A DNA stretch of 64,000 bases from positions 1 through 64,000 of the forward strand of contig NC_079875.1 in the NCBI RefSeq assembly GCF_029227915.1, written 5' to 3'. The notes under the pieces are model-generated. The model saw nothing but the letters and a program-made list of their open reading frames with translations. It had not been told where the DNA came from and did not search any database. The DNA is from Hydractinia symbiolongicarpus (Eukaryota > Cnidaria > Hydrozoa > Anthoathecata > Hydractiniidae). Position numbers and translations under genes: made by a program. Positions 23,801-36,933 of this stretch are shown one piece after another. The first letter of the stretch is position 1, and each line of letters begins with the position of its first letter.

Positions 23801-24952
23801 GAATAAAGAAGTTTAATCGCCGGCAAACGAAAACCCGCCATTTCCCGTAAACCCCGGACTCGGCCCGTATAGTCAAAAGCATACAAAGAAAGTACCCAGC
23901 GAGTAAACTCATTTCCGGAACGATTTTTTAAATTATTTTTTCACCACTAAAACGCATGAGACCTGTAGTTTTCAAAAATGTTTTCATTTTTGATGAGACG
24001 CTGAATAAAAGCAGTTTAATCACCGGCAAACGAAAACCTGCGATTTCCCGTAAATCCCGGACTCGGCCCGTATAGTCAAAAGTATACAAAGAAAGTACCC
24101 AGGGAGTAAACTCATTTCCCGAACGATTTTTCAAATTATTTCTGCACCATTAGAACGAATAAGACTTTTAGTTTTCCAAAATGTTTTCACTTTTAATGAG
24201 ACGCTTAATGAAAGAGGTTTAATCGACGGCAAACGAAAACCCGCGATTTCCCGTAAATCCCGGGCTTGTCCCGTATAGTCGAATGTATACAAAGAAAGTA
24301 CCCGGTGAGTAAACTTATTTCCAGAACGATTTTTTAAATTATCTTTTCACCACTAAATCGCATGAGACTTGTAGTTTTCAAAAATGTTTTCATTTTTGAT
24401 GAGACGCTGAATAAAAGAAGTTTAATCGCCGGCAAACGAAAACCTGCGATTTCCCGTAAATCCCAGACTCGGCCCGTATAGTTAAAAGTATACAAATAAA
24501 GTGCCCAGGGAGTAAACTCATCTTCCGAACGATTTTTTAAATTATTATTTCACCACTAAAGCCCATGAGACTTGCAGTTTTTCAAAATGTTTTCATTTTT
24601 GATGAGACGCTGAATAAAAGAAGTTTAATCGCGGGCAAACGAAAACCCGCCATTTCCCGTAAACCCTGGAGACGGCCCGTATAGTCAAAAGTATACAAAG
24701 AAAGTACCCAGGGAGTAAACTCATTTCCCGAACAATTTTTTTAAATTATTTTTTCACCACTAAAACGCATGAGACTTGTAGTTTTCAAAAATGTTTTCAT
24801 TTTTGATGAGACGCTGAATAAAAAAAGTTTAATTGCCGGCAAACGAAAACCTGCGATTTCCTGTAAATCCCGGACTCGGCCTGTAAAGACAAAAGTATAC
24901 AAAAAAAGTTCCCAGGGAGTAAACTCATATCCCGAACGATTTTTTAAATTAT
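20898..24952 (-). repeat. Four-monomer higher-order repeat, five consecutive units (~811 bp)
   Basis: Type c monomers, marked by the CTG of CTGCACC, start at 20898, 21709, 22521, 23331 and 24142, giving spacings of 811, 812, 810 and 811. Between them the order is always c-d-b-(a or e): d near 21110, 21920, 22730, 23530 and 24340; b near 21305, 22125, 22930, 23740 and 24547. This is a true higher-order repeat, since neighbouring monomers differ while every fourth one matches. The pattern ends near 24952, where b follows a instead of c. Confidence 0.88.
22860..24490 (-). repeat. Near-identical adjacent 811-bp units
   Basis: The units at about 22870-23680 and 23681-24490 share private variants not seen in the other three units: TTTCCAGAGCG, GTACCCAGCGAG, TTTAATCGACGGC and ACCCGGTGAGTAAAC. 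They are the most recently duplicated pair in the five-unit higher-order repeat. Confidence 0.85.
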
Positions 24953-24956
24953 TATT

Positions 24957-26170
24957 TCACCACTAAAGCCCATGAGACTTGTAGTTTTTAAAAATGTTTT
25001 CATTTTTAATGAGACGCTTAATGAAAGAGGTTTAATCGCCGGCAAACGAAAACCCGCGACTTCCCGTAACTCCGGACTCGGCCCGTATAGTCAAAAGTAT
25101 AAAAAGAAAGTACCCAGGGAGTAAACTCATTTCCCGAACGATTTTTCAAATTTCTCTGCACCACTAGAACGAATGAGACTTGTAGTTTTCCAAAATGTTT
25201 TCATTTTTAATGAGACGCTTAATGAAAGAGGTTTAATCGCCGGCAAACGAAAACCCGCGATTTCCCGTAAATCCCGGGCTTGTCCCGTATAGTTGAATGT
25301 ATACAAAGAAAGTACCCTGTGAGTAAACTCATTTCCAGAACGATTTTTTAAATTATCTTTTCACCACTAAATCGCATGAGACTTGTAGTTTTCAAAAATG
25401 TTTTTATTTTTGATGAGACGCTGAATAAAAGAAGTTTAATCGCCGGCAAACGAAAACCTGCGATTTCCCGTAAATCCCAGACTCGGCCCGTATAGTCAAA
25501 AGTATACAAAGAAAGTACCCAGGGAGTAAACTCATTTCCCGAGCGATTTTTTAAATTATTATTTCACCACTAAAGCCCATGAGACTTGTAGTTTTTAAAA
25601 ATGTTTTCATTTTTAATGAGACGCTTAATGAAAGAGGTTTAATCGCCGGCAAACGAAAACCCGCGACTTCCCGTAACTCCGGACTCGGCCCGTATAGTCA
25701 AAAGTATAAAAAGAAAGTACCCAGGGAGTAAACTCATTTCCCGAACGATTTTTCAAATTTCTCTGCACCACTAGAACGAATGAGACTTGTAGTTTTCCAA
25801 AATGTTTTCATTTTTAATGAGACGCTTAATGAAAGAGGTTTAATCGCCGGCAAACGAAAACCCGCGATTTCCCGTAAATCCCGGGCTTGTCCCGTATAGT
25901 TGAATGTATACAAAGAAAGTACCCTGTGAGTAAACTCATTTCCAGAACGATTTTTTAAATTATCTTTTCACCACTAAATCGCATGAGACTTGTAGTTTTC
26001 AAAAATGTTTTTATTTTTGATGAGACGCTGAATAAAAGACGTTTAATCGCCGGCAAACTAAAACCTGCGATTTCCCGTAAATCCCAGACTCGGCCCGTAT
26101 AGTCAAAAGTATACAAAGAAAGTACCCAGGGAGTAAACTCATTTCCCGAGCGATTTTTTAAATTATTATT
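24957..26170 (-). repeat. Three-monomer duplication (608 bp, order b-c-d)
   Basis: Two successive b-c-d groups occur: the variant GCGACTTCCCGTAACTCC lies in both at an offset of 608 (TTTAATCGCC at 25031 and 25639), and the short CAAATTTCTCTGCACC form lies near 25150 and 25755. This is a trimer version of the four-monomer order, with the a-type monomer missing. Confidence 0.8.
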
Positions 26171-29100
26171 TCACCACTAAAGCCCATGAGACTTGTAGTT
26201 TTTCAAAATGTTTTCATTTTTGATGAGACGCTGAATAAAAGAAGTTTAATCGCGGGCAAACGAAAACCCGCCATTTCCCGTAAACCCTGGAGTCGGCCCG
26301 TATAGTCAAAAGTATACAAAGAAAGTACCGAGGGAGTAAACTCATTTCCCGAACGATTTTTTAAATTATTTTTTCACCACAAAACGCATGAGACTTGTAG
26401 TTTTCAAAAATGTTTTCATTTTTGATGAGACGCTGAATAAAAAAAGTTTAATCGCCGGCAAACGAAAACCTGCGATTTCCTGTAAATCCCGGACTCGGCC
26501 TGTAAAGACAAAAGTATACAAAAAAAGTACCCAGGGAGTAAACTCATATTCCGAACGATTTTTAAATTATTATTTCACCCCTAAAGCCCATGAGACTTGT
26601 AGTTTTTAAAAATGTTTTCATTTTTAATGAGACGCTTAATGAAAGAGGTTTAATCGCCGGCAAACGAAAACCCGCGACTTCCCGTAACTCCGGACTCGGC
26701 CCGTATAGTTAAAAGTATAAAAAGAAAGTACCCAGGGAGTAAACTCATTTCCCGAACGATTTTTCAAATTTTTCTGCACCACTAGAACGAATGAGACTTG
26801 TAGTTTTCCAAAATTTTTTCCTTTTTAATGAGACGCTTAATGAAAGAGGTTTAATCGCCGACAAACGAAAACCCGCGATTTCCCGTAAATCCCGGGCTTG
26901 TCCCGTATAGTTGAATGTATACAAAGAAAGTACCCTGTGAGTAAACTCATTTCCAGAACGATTTTTTAAATTATCTTTTCACCACTAAATCGCATGAGAC
27001 TTGTAGTTTTCAAAAATGTTTTTATTTTTGATGAGACGCTGAATAAAAGAAGCTTAATCGCCGGCAAACGAAAACCTGCGATTTCCCGTAAATCCCAGAC
27101 TCGGCCCGTATAGTCAAAAGTATACAAAGAAAGTACCCAGGGAGTAAACTCATTTCCCGAGCGATTTTTTAAATTATTATTTCACCACTAAAGCCCATGA
27201 GACTTGTAGTTTTAAAAAATGTTTTCATTTTTGATGAGACGCTGAATAAAGAAGTTTAATCGCCGGCAAACGAAAACCCGCCATTTCCCGTAAACCCCTG
27301 ACTCGGCCCGTATAGTCAAAAGCATACAAAGAAAGTACCCAGGGAGTAAACTCATTTCCGGAACGATTTTTTAAACTATTTTTTCACCACTAAAACGCAT
27401 CAGACTTGTAGTTTTCAAAAATGTTTTCATTTTTGATGAGACGCTGAATAAAAGCAGTTTAATCACCGGCAAACGAAAACCTGCGACTTCCCGTAAATCC
27501 CGGACTCGGCCCGTATAGTCAAAAGTATACAAAGAAAGTACCCAGGGAGTAAACTCATTTCCCGAACGATTTTTCAAATTATTTCTGCACCATTAGAACG
27601 AATAAGACTTTTAGTTTTCCAAAATGTTTTCACTTTTAATGAGACGCTTAATGAAAGAGGTTTAATCGCCGGCAAACGAAAACCCGCGATTTCCCGTAAA
27701 TCCCGGGCTTGTCCCGTATAGTCGAATGTATACAAAGAAAGTACCCTGTGAGTAAACTTATTTCCAGAACGATTTTTTAAATTATTATTTCACCACTAAA
27801 GCCCATGAGACTTGTAGTTTTTAAAAATGTTTTCATTTTTGATGAGACGCTGAATAAAGAAGTTTAATCGCCGGCAAACGAAAACCCGCCATTTCCCGTA
27901 AACCCCGGACTCGGCCCGTATAGTCAAAAGCATACAAAGAAAGTACCCAGGGAGTAAACTCATTTCCGGAACGATTTTTTAAATTATTTTTTCACCACTA
28001 AAACGCATGAGACTTGTAGTTTTCAAAAATGTTTTCATTTTTGATGAGACGCTGAATAAAAGCAGTTTAATCACCGGCAAACGAAAACCTGCGATTTCCC
28101 GTAAATCCCGGACTCGGCCCGTATAGTCAAAAGTATACAAAGAAAGTACCCAGGGAGTAAACTCATTTCCCGAACGATTTTTCAAATTATTTCTGCACCA
28201 TTAGAACGAATAAGACTTTTAGTTTTCCAAAATGTTTTCACTTTTAATGAGACGCTTAATGAAAGAGGTTTAATCGCCGGCAAACGAAAACCCGCGATTT
28301 CCCGTAAATCCCGGGCTTGTCCCGTATAGTCGAATGTATACAAAGAATGTACCCTGTGAGTAAACTTATTTCCAGAACGATTTTTTAAATTATCTTTTCA
28401 CCACTAAATCGCATGAGACTTGTAGTTTTCAAAAATGTTTTCATTTTTGATGAGACGCTGAATAAAAGAAGTTTAATCGCCGGCAAACGAAAACCTGCGA
28501 TTTCCCGTAAATCCCAGACTCGGCCCGTATAGTTAAAAGTATACAAATAAAGTGCCCAGGGAGTAAACTCATCTTCCGAACGATTTTTTAAATTATTATT
28601 TCACCACTAAAGCCCATGAGACTTGTAGTTTTTCAAAATGTTTTCATTTTTGATAAGACGCTGAATAAAAGAAGTTTAATCGCGGGCAAACGAAAACCCG
28701 CCATTTCCCGTAAACCCTGGAGTCGGCCCGTATAGTCAAAAGTATACAAAGAAAGTACCCAGGGAGTAAACTCATTTCCCGAACTATTTTTTTAAATTAT
28801 TTTTTCACCACTAAAACGCATGAGACTTGTAGTTTTCAAAAATGTTTTCATTTTTGATGAGACGCTGAATAAAAAAAGTTTAACGCCGGCAAACGAAAAC
28901 CTGCGATTTCCTGTAAATCCCGGACTCGGCCTGTAAAGACAAAAGTATACAAAAAAAGTACCCAGGGAGTAAACTCATATCCCGAACGATTTTTTAAATT
29001 ATTATTTCACCACTAAAGCCCATGAGACTTGTAGTTTTTAAAAACGTTTTCATTTTTGATGAGACGCTGAATAAAAGAGGTTTAATTGCCGGCAAACGAA

Positions 29101-29420
29101 AACCCGCGATTTCCCGTAAATCCCGGGCTTGTCCCGTATAGTTGAATGTATACAAAGAAAGTACCCTGTGAGTAAACTCATTTCCAGAACGATTTTTTAA
29201 ATTATCTTTTCACCACTAAATCGCATGAGACTTGTAGTTTTCAAAAATGTTTTTATTTTTGATGAGACGCTGAATAAAAGAAGTTTAATCGCGGGCAAAC
29301 GAAAACCCGCCATTTCCCGTAAACCCTGGAGTCGGCCCGTATAGTCAAAAGTATACAAAGAAAGTACCCAGGGAGTAAACTCATTTCCCGAACGATTTTT
29401 TAAATTATTTTTTCACCACT
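26171..29420 (-). repeat. Irregular permutation of types a, b, c and d
   Basis: The same four types continue but not in a fixed order; for example a-b-c-d-b-a-c-b-a-c-d-b-a-b-d from about 26378 to 29210. Variants such as CGGCCTGTAAAGACAAAAG and ATCGCGGGCAAACG recur. Nothing but satellite is present. Confidence 0.75.
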
Positions 29421-32400
29421 AAAACGCATGAGACTTGTAGTTTTCAAAAATGTTTTCATTTTTGATGAGACGCTGAATAAAAAAAGTTTAATCGCCGGCA
29501 AACGAAAACCTGCGATTTCCTGTAAATCCCGGACTCGGCCTGTAAAGACAAAAATATACAAAAAAAGTACCCAGGGAGTAAACTCTTATTCCGAACGATT
29601 TTTTAAATTATTATTTCACCACTAAAGCCCATGAGACTTGTAGTTTTTAAAAATGTTTTCATTTTTATTGAGACGCTTAATGAAAGAGGTTTAATCGCCG
29701 GCAAACGAAAACCCGCGACTTCCCGTAACTCCGGACTCGGCCCGTATAGTCAAAAGTATAAAAAGAAAGTACCCAGGGAGTAAACTCATTTCCCGAACGA
29801 TTTTTCAAATTTTTCTGCACCACTAGAACGAATGAGACTTGTAGTTTTCCAAAATGTTTTCATTTTTAATGAGACGCTTAATGAAAGAGGTTTAATCGCC
29901 GGCAAACGAAAAGCCGCGATTTCCCGTAAATCCCGGGCTTGTCCCGTATAGTTGAATGTATACAAAGAAAGTACCCAGGGAGTAAACTCATTTCCCGAGC
30001 GATTTTTTAAATTATTATTTCACCACTAAAGCCCATGAGACTTGTAGTTTTTAAAAATGTATTCATTTTTGATGAGACGCTGAATAAAGAAGTTTAATCG
30101 CCGGCAAACGAAAACCCGCCATTTCCCGTAAACCCCTGACTCGGCCCGTATAGTCAAAAGCATACAAAGAAAGTACCCAGGGAGTAAACTCATTTCCGGA
30201 ACGATTTTTTAAACTATTATTTCACCACTAAAACGCATCAGACTTGTAGTTTTCAAAAATGTTTTCATTTTTCATGAGACGCTGAATAAAAGAAGTTTAA
30301 TCGCCGGCAAACGAAAACCGGCGATTTCCCGTAAATCCCGGACTCGGCCTGTAAAGTCAAAAGTATACAAAAAAAAGTACCCAGGGAGTAAACTCATTTC
30401 CCGAACGATTTTTTAAATTATTATTTTACCACTAAAGCCCATGAGACTTGTAGTTTTTAAAAATGTTTTCATTTTTGATGAGACGCTGAATAAAAGAAGT
30501 TTAATTGCCGTCAAACGGAAACCCGCCACTTCCCGTAACTCCCGGACTCGGCCCGTATAGTCAAAAGTATAAAAAGAAAGTACCCAGGGAGTAAACTCAC
30601 TTCCCGAACGATTTTTCAAATTATTTCTGCACCATTAGAACGAATAAGACTTTTAGTTTTCCAAAATGTTTTCACTTTTAATGAGACACTTAATGAAAGA
30701 GGTTTAATCGCCGGCAAACAAAAACCCGCGATTTCCCGTAAACCCACGGGCTTTTCCCGTATAGTCGAATGTATACAAAGAAAGTACCCTGTGAGTAAAC
30801 TTATTTCCAGAACGATTTTTTAAATTATCTTTTCACCACTAAATCGCATGAGACTTGTAGTTTTCAAAAATGTTTTCATTTTTGATGAGACGCTGAATAA
30901 AAGAAGTTTAATCGCCGGCAAACGAAAACCTGCGATTTCCCGTAAATCCCAGACTCAGCCCGTATAGTTAAAAGTGTACAAATAAAGTACCCAGGGAGTA
31001 AACTCAATTCCCGAACGATTTTTTAAATTATTATTTCACCACTAAAGCCCATGAGACTTGTAGTTTTTAAAAATGTTTTCATTTTTGATGAGACGCTGAA
31101 TAAAAGAAGTTTAATCGCCGGCAAACGAAAACCTGAGATTTCCTGTAAATCCCAGACTCGGTCCGTATAGTCAAAAGTATACAAACAAAGTACCCAGGGA
31201 GTAAACTCATTTCCCGAACGATTTTTTAAATTATTATTTCACCACTAAAGCCCATGAGACTTGTAGTTTTTAAAAATGTTTTCATTTTTGATGAGACGCT
31301 GAATAAAAGAAGTTTAATCGCCGTCAAACGGAAACCCGCCACTTCCCGTAACTCCCGGACTCGGCCCGTATAGTCAAAAGTATAAAAAGAAAGTACCCAG
31401 GGAGTAAACTCATTTCCCGAACGATTTTTCAAATTATTTCTGCACCATTAGAACGAATAAGACTTTTAGTTTTCCAAAATGTTTTCACTTTTAATGAGAC
31501 GCTTAATGAAAGAGGTTTAATCGCCGGCAAACGAAAACCCACGATTTCCCGTAAACCCACAGGCTTGTCCCGTATAGTCGAATGTATACAAAGAAAGTAC
31601 CCTGTGAGTAAACTTATTTCCAGAACGATTTTTTAAATTATCTTTTCACCACTAAATCGCATGAGACTTGTAGTTTTCAAAAATGTTTTCATTTTTGATG
31701 AGACGCTGAATAAAAGAAGTTTAATCGCCGGCAAACGAAAACCTGTGATTTCCCGTAAATCCCAGACTCGGCCCGTATAGTTAAAAGTATACAAATAAAG
31801 TACCCAGGGAGTAAACTCATTTCCCGAACGATTTTTTAAATTATTATTTCACCACTAAAGCCCATGAGGCTTGTAGTTTTTAAAAATGTTTTCATTTTTG
31901 ATGAGACGCTGAATAAAAGAAGTTTAATAGCCGGCAAACGAAAACCTGAGATTTCCTGTAAATCCCAGACTCGGCCCGTATAGTTAAAAGTATACAAATA
32001 AAGTACCCAGGGAGTAAACTCACTTCCCGAACGATTTTTCAAATTATTTCTGCACCATTAGAACGAATAAGACTTTTAGTTTTCCAAAATGTTTTCACTT
32101 TTAATGAGACACTTAATGAAAGAGGTTTAATCGCCGGCAAACAAAAACCCGCGATTTCCCGTAAACCCACGGGCTTTTCCCGTATAGTCGAATGTATACA
32201 AAGAAAGTACCCTGTGAGTAAACTTATTTCCAGAACGATTTTTTAAATTATCTTTTCACCACTAAATCGCATGAGACTTGTAGTTTTCAAAAATGTTTTC
32301 ATTTTTGATGAGACGCTGAATAAAAGAAGTTTAATCGCCGGCAAACGAAAACCTGCGATTTCCCGTAAATCCCAGACTCAGCCCGTATAGTTAAAAGTGT

Positions 32401-33482
32401 ACAAATAAAGTACCCAGGGAGTAAACTCAATTCCCGAACGATTTTTTAAATTATTATTTCACCACTAAAGCCCATGAGACTTGTAGTTTTTAAAAATGTT
32501 TTCATTTTTGATGAGACGCTGAATAAAAGAAGTTTAATCGCCGGCAAACGAAAACCTGAGATTTCCTGTAAATCCCAGACTCGGTCCGTATAGTCAAAAG
32601 TATACAAACAAAGTACCCAGGGAGTAAACTCATTTCCCGAACGATTTTTTAAATTATTATTTCACCACTAAAGCCCATGAGACTTGTAGTTTTTAAAAAT
32701 GTTTTCATTTTTGATGAGACGCTGAATAAAAGAAGTTTAATCGCCGTCAAACGGAAACCCGCCACTTCCCGTAACTCCCGGACTCGGCCCGTATAGTCAA
32801 AAGTATAAAAAGAAAGTACCCAGGGAGTAAACTCATTTCCCGAACGATTTTTCAAATTATTTCTGCACCATTAGAACGAATAAGACTTTTAGTTTTCCAA
32901 AATGTTTTCACTTTTAATGAGACGCTTAATGAAAGAGGTTTAATCGCCGGCAAACGAAAACCCACGATTTCCCGTAAACCCACAGGCTTGTCCCGTATAG
33001 TCGAATGTATACAAAGAAAGTACCCTGTGAGTAAACTTATTTCCAGAACGATTTTTTAAATTATCTTTTCACCACTAAATCGCATGAGACTTGTAGTTTT
33101 CAAAAATGTTTTCATTTTTGATGAGACGCTGAATAAAAGAAGTTTAATCGCCGGCAAACGAAAACCTGTGATTTCCCGTAAATCCCAGACTCGGCCCGTA
33201 TAGTTAAAAGTATACAAATAAAGTACCCAGGGAGTAAACTCATTTCCCGAACGATTTTTTAAATTATTATTTCACCACTAAAGCCCATGAGGCTTGTAGT
33301 TTTTAAAAATGTTTTCATTTTTGATGAGACGCTGAATAAAAGAAGTTTAATAGCCGGCAAACGAAAACCTGAGATTTCCTGTAAATCCCAGACTCGGCCC
33401 GTATAGTTAAAAGTATACAAATAAAGTACCCAGGGAGTAAACTCATTTCCCGAACGATTTTTTAAATTATTATTTCACCACT
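29421..33482 (-). repeat. Multi-monomer block, copy A (~4062 bp, 20 monomers)
   Basis: This is the first of three blocks beginning with the same monomer, starting at 29428, 33490 and 36941. Private variants in all three include TTTTTATTGAGACGC, TGTATTCATTTTTG, GCCGTCAAACGGAAACCC and ACGCATCAGACTTG. Copy A is longest because it contains an internal ~1423-bp (7-monomer) repeat: the monomer at 31226-31432 recurs at 32649-32855. Confidence 0.8.
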
Positions 33483-36400
33483 AAAGCCCATGAGGCTTGT
33501 AGTTTTTAAAAATGTTTTCATTTTTGATGAGACGCTGAATAAAAAAAGTTTAATCGCCGGCAAACGAAAACCTGCGATTTCCTGTAAATCCCGGACTCGG
33601 CCTGTAAAGACAAAAATATACAAAAAAAGTACCCAGGGAGTAAACTCTTATTCCGAACGATTTTTTAAATTATTATTTCACCACTAAAGCCCATGAGACT
33701 TGTAGTTTTTAAAAATGTTTTCATTTTTATTGAGACGCTTAATGAAAGAGGTTTAATCGCCGGCAAACGAAAACCCGCGACTTCCCGTAACTCCGGACTC
33801 GGCCCGTATAGTCAAAAGTATAAAAAGAAAGTACCCAGGGAGTAAACTCATTTCCCGAACGATTTTTCAAATTTTTCTGCACCACTAGAACGAATGAGAC
33901 TTGTAGTTTTCCAAAATGTTTTCATTTTTAATGAGACGCTTAATGAAAGAGGTTTAATCGCCGGCAAACGAAAACCCGCGATTTCCCGTAAATCCCGGGC
34001 TTGTCCCGTATAGTTGAATGTATACAAAGAAAGTACCCAGGGAGTAAACTCATTTCCCGAGCGATTTTTTAAATTATTATTTCACCACTAAAGCCCATGA
34101 GACTTGTAGTTTTTAAAAATGTATTCATTTTTGATGAGACGCTGAATAAAGAAGTTTAATCGCCGGCAAACGAAAACCCGCCATTTCCCGTAAACCCCTG
34201 ACTCGGCCCGTATAGTCAAAAGCATACAAAGAAAGTACCCAGGGAGTAAACTCATTTCCGGAACGATTTTTTAAACTATTTTTTCACCACTAAAACGCAT
34301 CAGACTTGTAGTTTTCAAAAATGTTTTCATTTTTCATGAGACGCTGAATAAAAGAAGTTTAATCGCCGGCAAACGAAAACCGGCGATTTCCCGTAAATCC
34401 CGGACTCGGCCTGTAAAGTCAAAAGTATACAAAAAAAGTACCCAGGGAGTAAACTCATTTCCCGAACGATTTTTTAAATTATTATTTTACCACTAAAGCC
34501 CATGAGACTTGTAGTTTTTAAAAATGTTTTCATTTTTGATGAGACGCTGAATAAAAGAAGTTTAATTGCCGTCAAACGGAAACCCGCCACTTCCCGTAAC
34601 TCCCGGACTCGGCCCGTATAGTCAAAAGTATAAAAAGAAAGTACCCAGGGAGTAAACTCACTTCCCGAACGATTTTTCAAATTATTTCTGCACCATTAGA
34701 ACGAATAAGACTTTTAGTTTTCCAAAATGTTTTCACTTTTAATGAGACACTTAATGAAAGAGGTTTAATCGCCGGCAAACAAAAACCCGCGATTTCCCGT
34801 AAACCCACGGGCTTTTCCCGTATAGTCGAATGTATACAAAGAAAGTACCCTGTGAGTAAACTTATTTCCAGAACGATTTTTTAAATTATCTTTTCACCAC
34901 TAAATCGCATGAGACTTGTAGTTTTCAAAAATGTTTTCATTTTTGATGAGACGCTGAATAAAAGAAGTTTAATCGCCGGCAAACGAAAACCTGCGATTTC
35001 CCGTAAATCCCAGACTCAGCCCGTATAGTTAAAAGTGTACAAATAAAGTACCCAGGGAGTAAACTCATTTCCGGAACGATTTTTTAAACTATTTTTTCAC
35101 CACTAAAACGCATCAGACTTGTAGTTTTCAAAAATGTTTTCATTTTTCATGAGACGCTGAATAAAAGAAGTTTAATCGCCGGCAAACGAAAACCGGCGAT
35201 TTCCCGTAAATCCCGGACTCGGCCTGTAAAGTCAAAAGTATACAAAAAAAGTACCCAGGGAGTAAACTCATTTCCCGAACGATTTTTTAAATTATTATTT
35301 TACCACTAAAGCCCATGAGACTTGTAGTTTTTAAAAATGTTTTCATTTTTGATGAGACGCTGAATAAAAGAAGTTTAATTGCCGTCAAACGGAAACCCGC
35401 CACTTCCCGTAACTCCCGGACTCGGCCCGTATAGTCAAAAGTATAAAAAGAAAGTACCCAGGGAGTAAACTCACTTCCCGAACGATTTTTCAAATTATTT
35501 CTGCACCATTAGAACGAATAAGACTTTTAGTTTTCCAAAATGTTTTCACTTTTAATGAGACACTTAATGAAAGAGGTTTAATCGCCGGCAAACAAAAACC
35601 CGCGATTTCCCGTAAACCCACGGGCTTTTCCCGTATAGTCGAATGTATACAAAGAAAGTACCCTGTGAGTAAACTTATTTCCAGAACGATTTTTTAAATT
35701 ATCTTTTCACCACTAAATCGCATGAGACTTGTAGTTTTCAAAAATGTTTTCATTTTTGATGAGACGCTGAATAAAAGAAGTTTAATCGCCGGCAAACGAA
35801 AACCTGCGATTTCCCGTAAATCCCAGACTCAGCCCGTATAGTTAAAAGTGTACAAATAAAGTACCCAGGGAGTAAACTCAATTCCCGAACGATTTTTTAA
35901 ATTATTATTTCACCACTAAAGCCCATGAGACTTGTAGTTTTTAAAAATGTTTTCATTTTTGATGAGACGCTGAATAAAAGAAGTTTAATCGCCGGCAAAC
36001 GAAAACCTGAGATTTCCTGTAAATCCCAGACTCGGTCCGTATAGTCAAAAGTATACAAACAAAGTACCCAGGGAGTAAACTCATTTCCCGAACGATTTTT
36101 TAAATTATTATTTCACCACTAAAGCCCATGAGACTTGTAGTTTTTAAAAATGTTTTCATTTTTGATGAGACGCTGAATAAAAGAAGTTTAATCGCCGTCA
36201 AACGGAAACCCGCCACTTCCCGTAACTCCCGGACTCGGCCCGTATAGTCAAAAGTATAAAAAGAAAGTACCCAGGGAGTAAACTCATTTCCCGAACGATT
36301 TTTCAAATTATTTCTGCACCATTAGAACGAATAAGACTTTTAGTTTTCCAAAATGTTTTCACTTTTAATGAGACGCTTAATGAAAGAGGTTTAATCGCCG

Positions 36401-36933
36401 GCAAACGAAAACCCACGATTTCCCGTAAACCCACAGGCTTGTCCCGTATAGTCGAATGTATACAAAGAAAGTACCCTGTGAGTAAACTTATTTCCAGAAC
36501 GATTTTTTAAATTATCTTTTCACCACTAAATCGCATGAGACTTGTAGTTTTCAAAAATGTTTTCATTTTTGATGAGACGCTGAATAAAAGAAGTTTAATC
36601 GCCGGCAAACGAAAACCTGCGATTTCCCGTAAATCCCAGACTCGGCCCGTATAGTTAAAAGTATACAAATAAAGTACCCAGGGAGTAAACTCATTTCCCG
36701 AACGATTTTTTAAATTATTATTTCACCACTAAAGCCCATGAGGCTTGTAGTTTTTAAAAATGTTTTCATTTTTGATGAGACGCTGAATAAAAGAAGTTTA
36801 ATAGCCGGCAAACGAAAACCTGAGATTTCCTGTAAATCCCAGACTCGGCCCGTATAGTTAAAAGTATACAAATAAAGTACCCAGGGAGTAAACTCATTTC
36901 CCGAACGATTTTTTAAATTATTATTTCACCACT
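33483..36933 (-). repeat. Multi-monomer block, copy B (~3451 bp, 17 monomers)
   Basis: It has the same head as copies A and C. It carries an internal 813-bp (4-monomer) repeat, with matching monomers at 34474-34680 and 35287-35493, that the other two copies lack. Length differences among A, B and C are therefore whole numbers of monomers. Confidence 0.8.
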
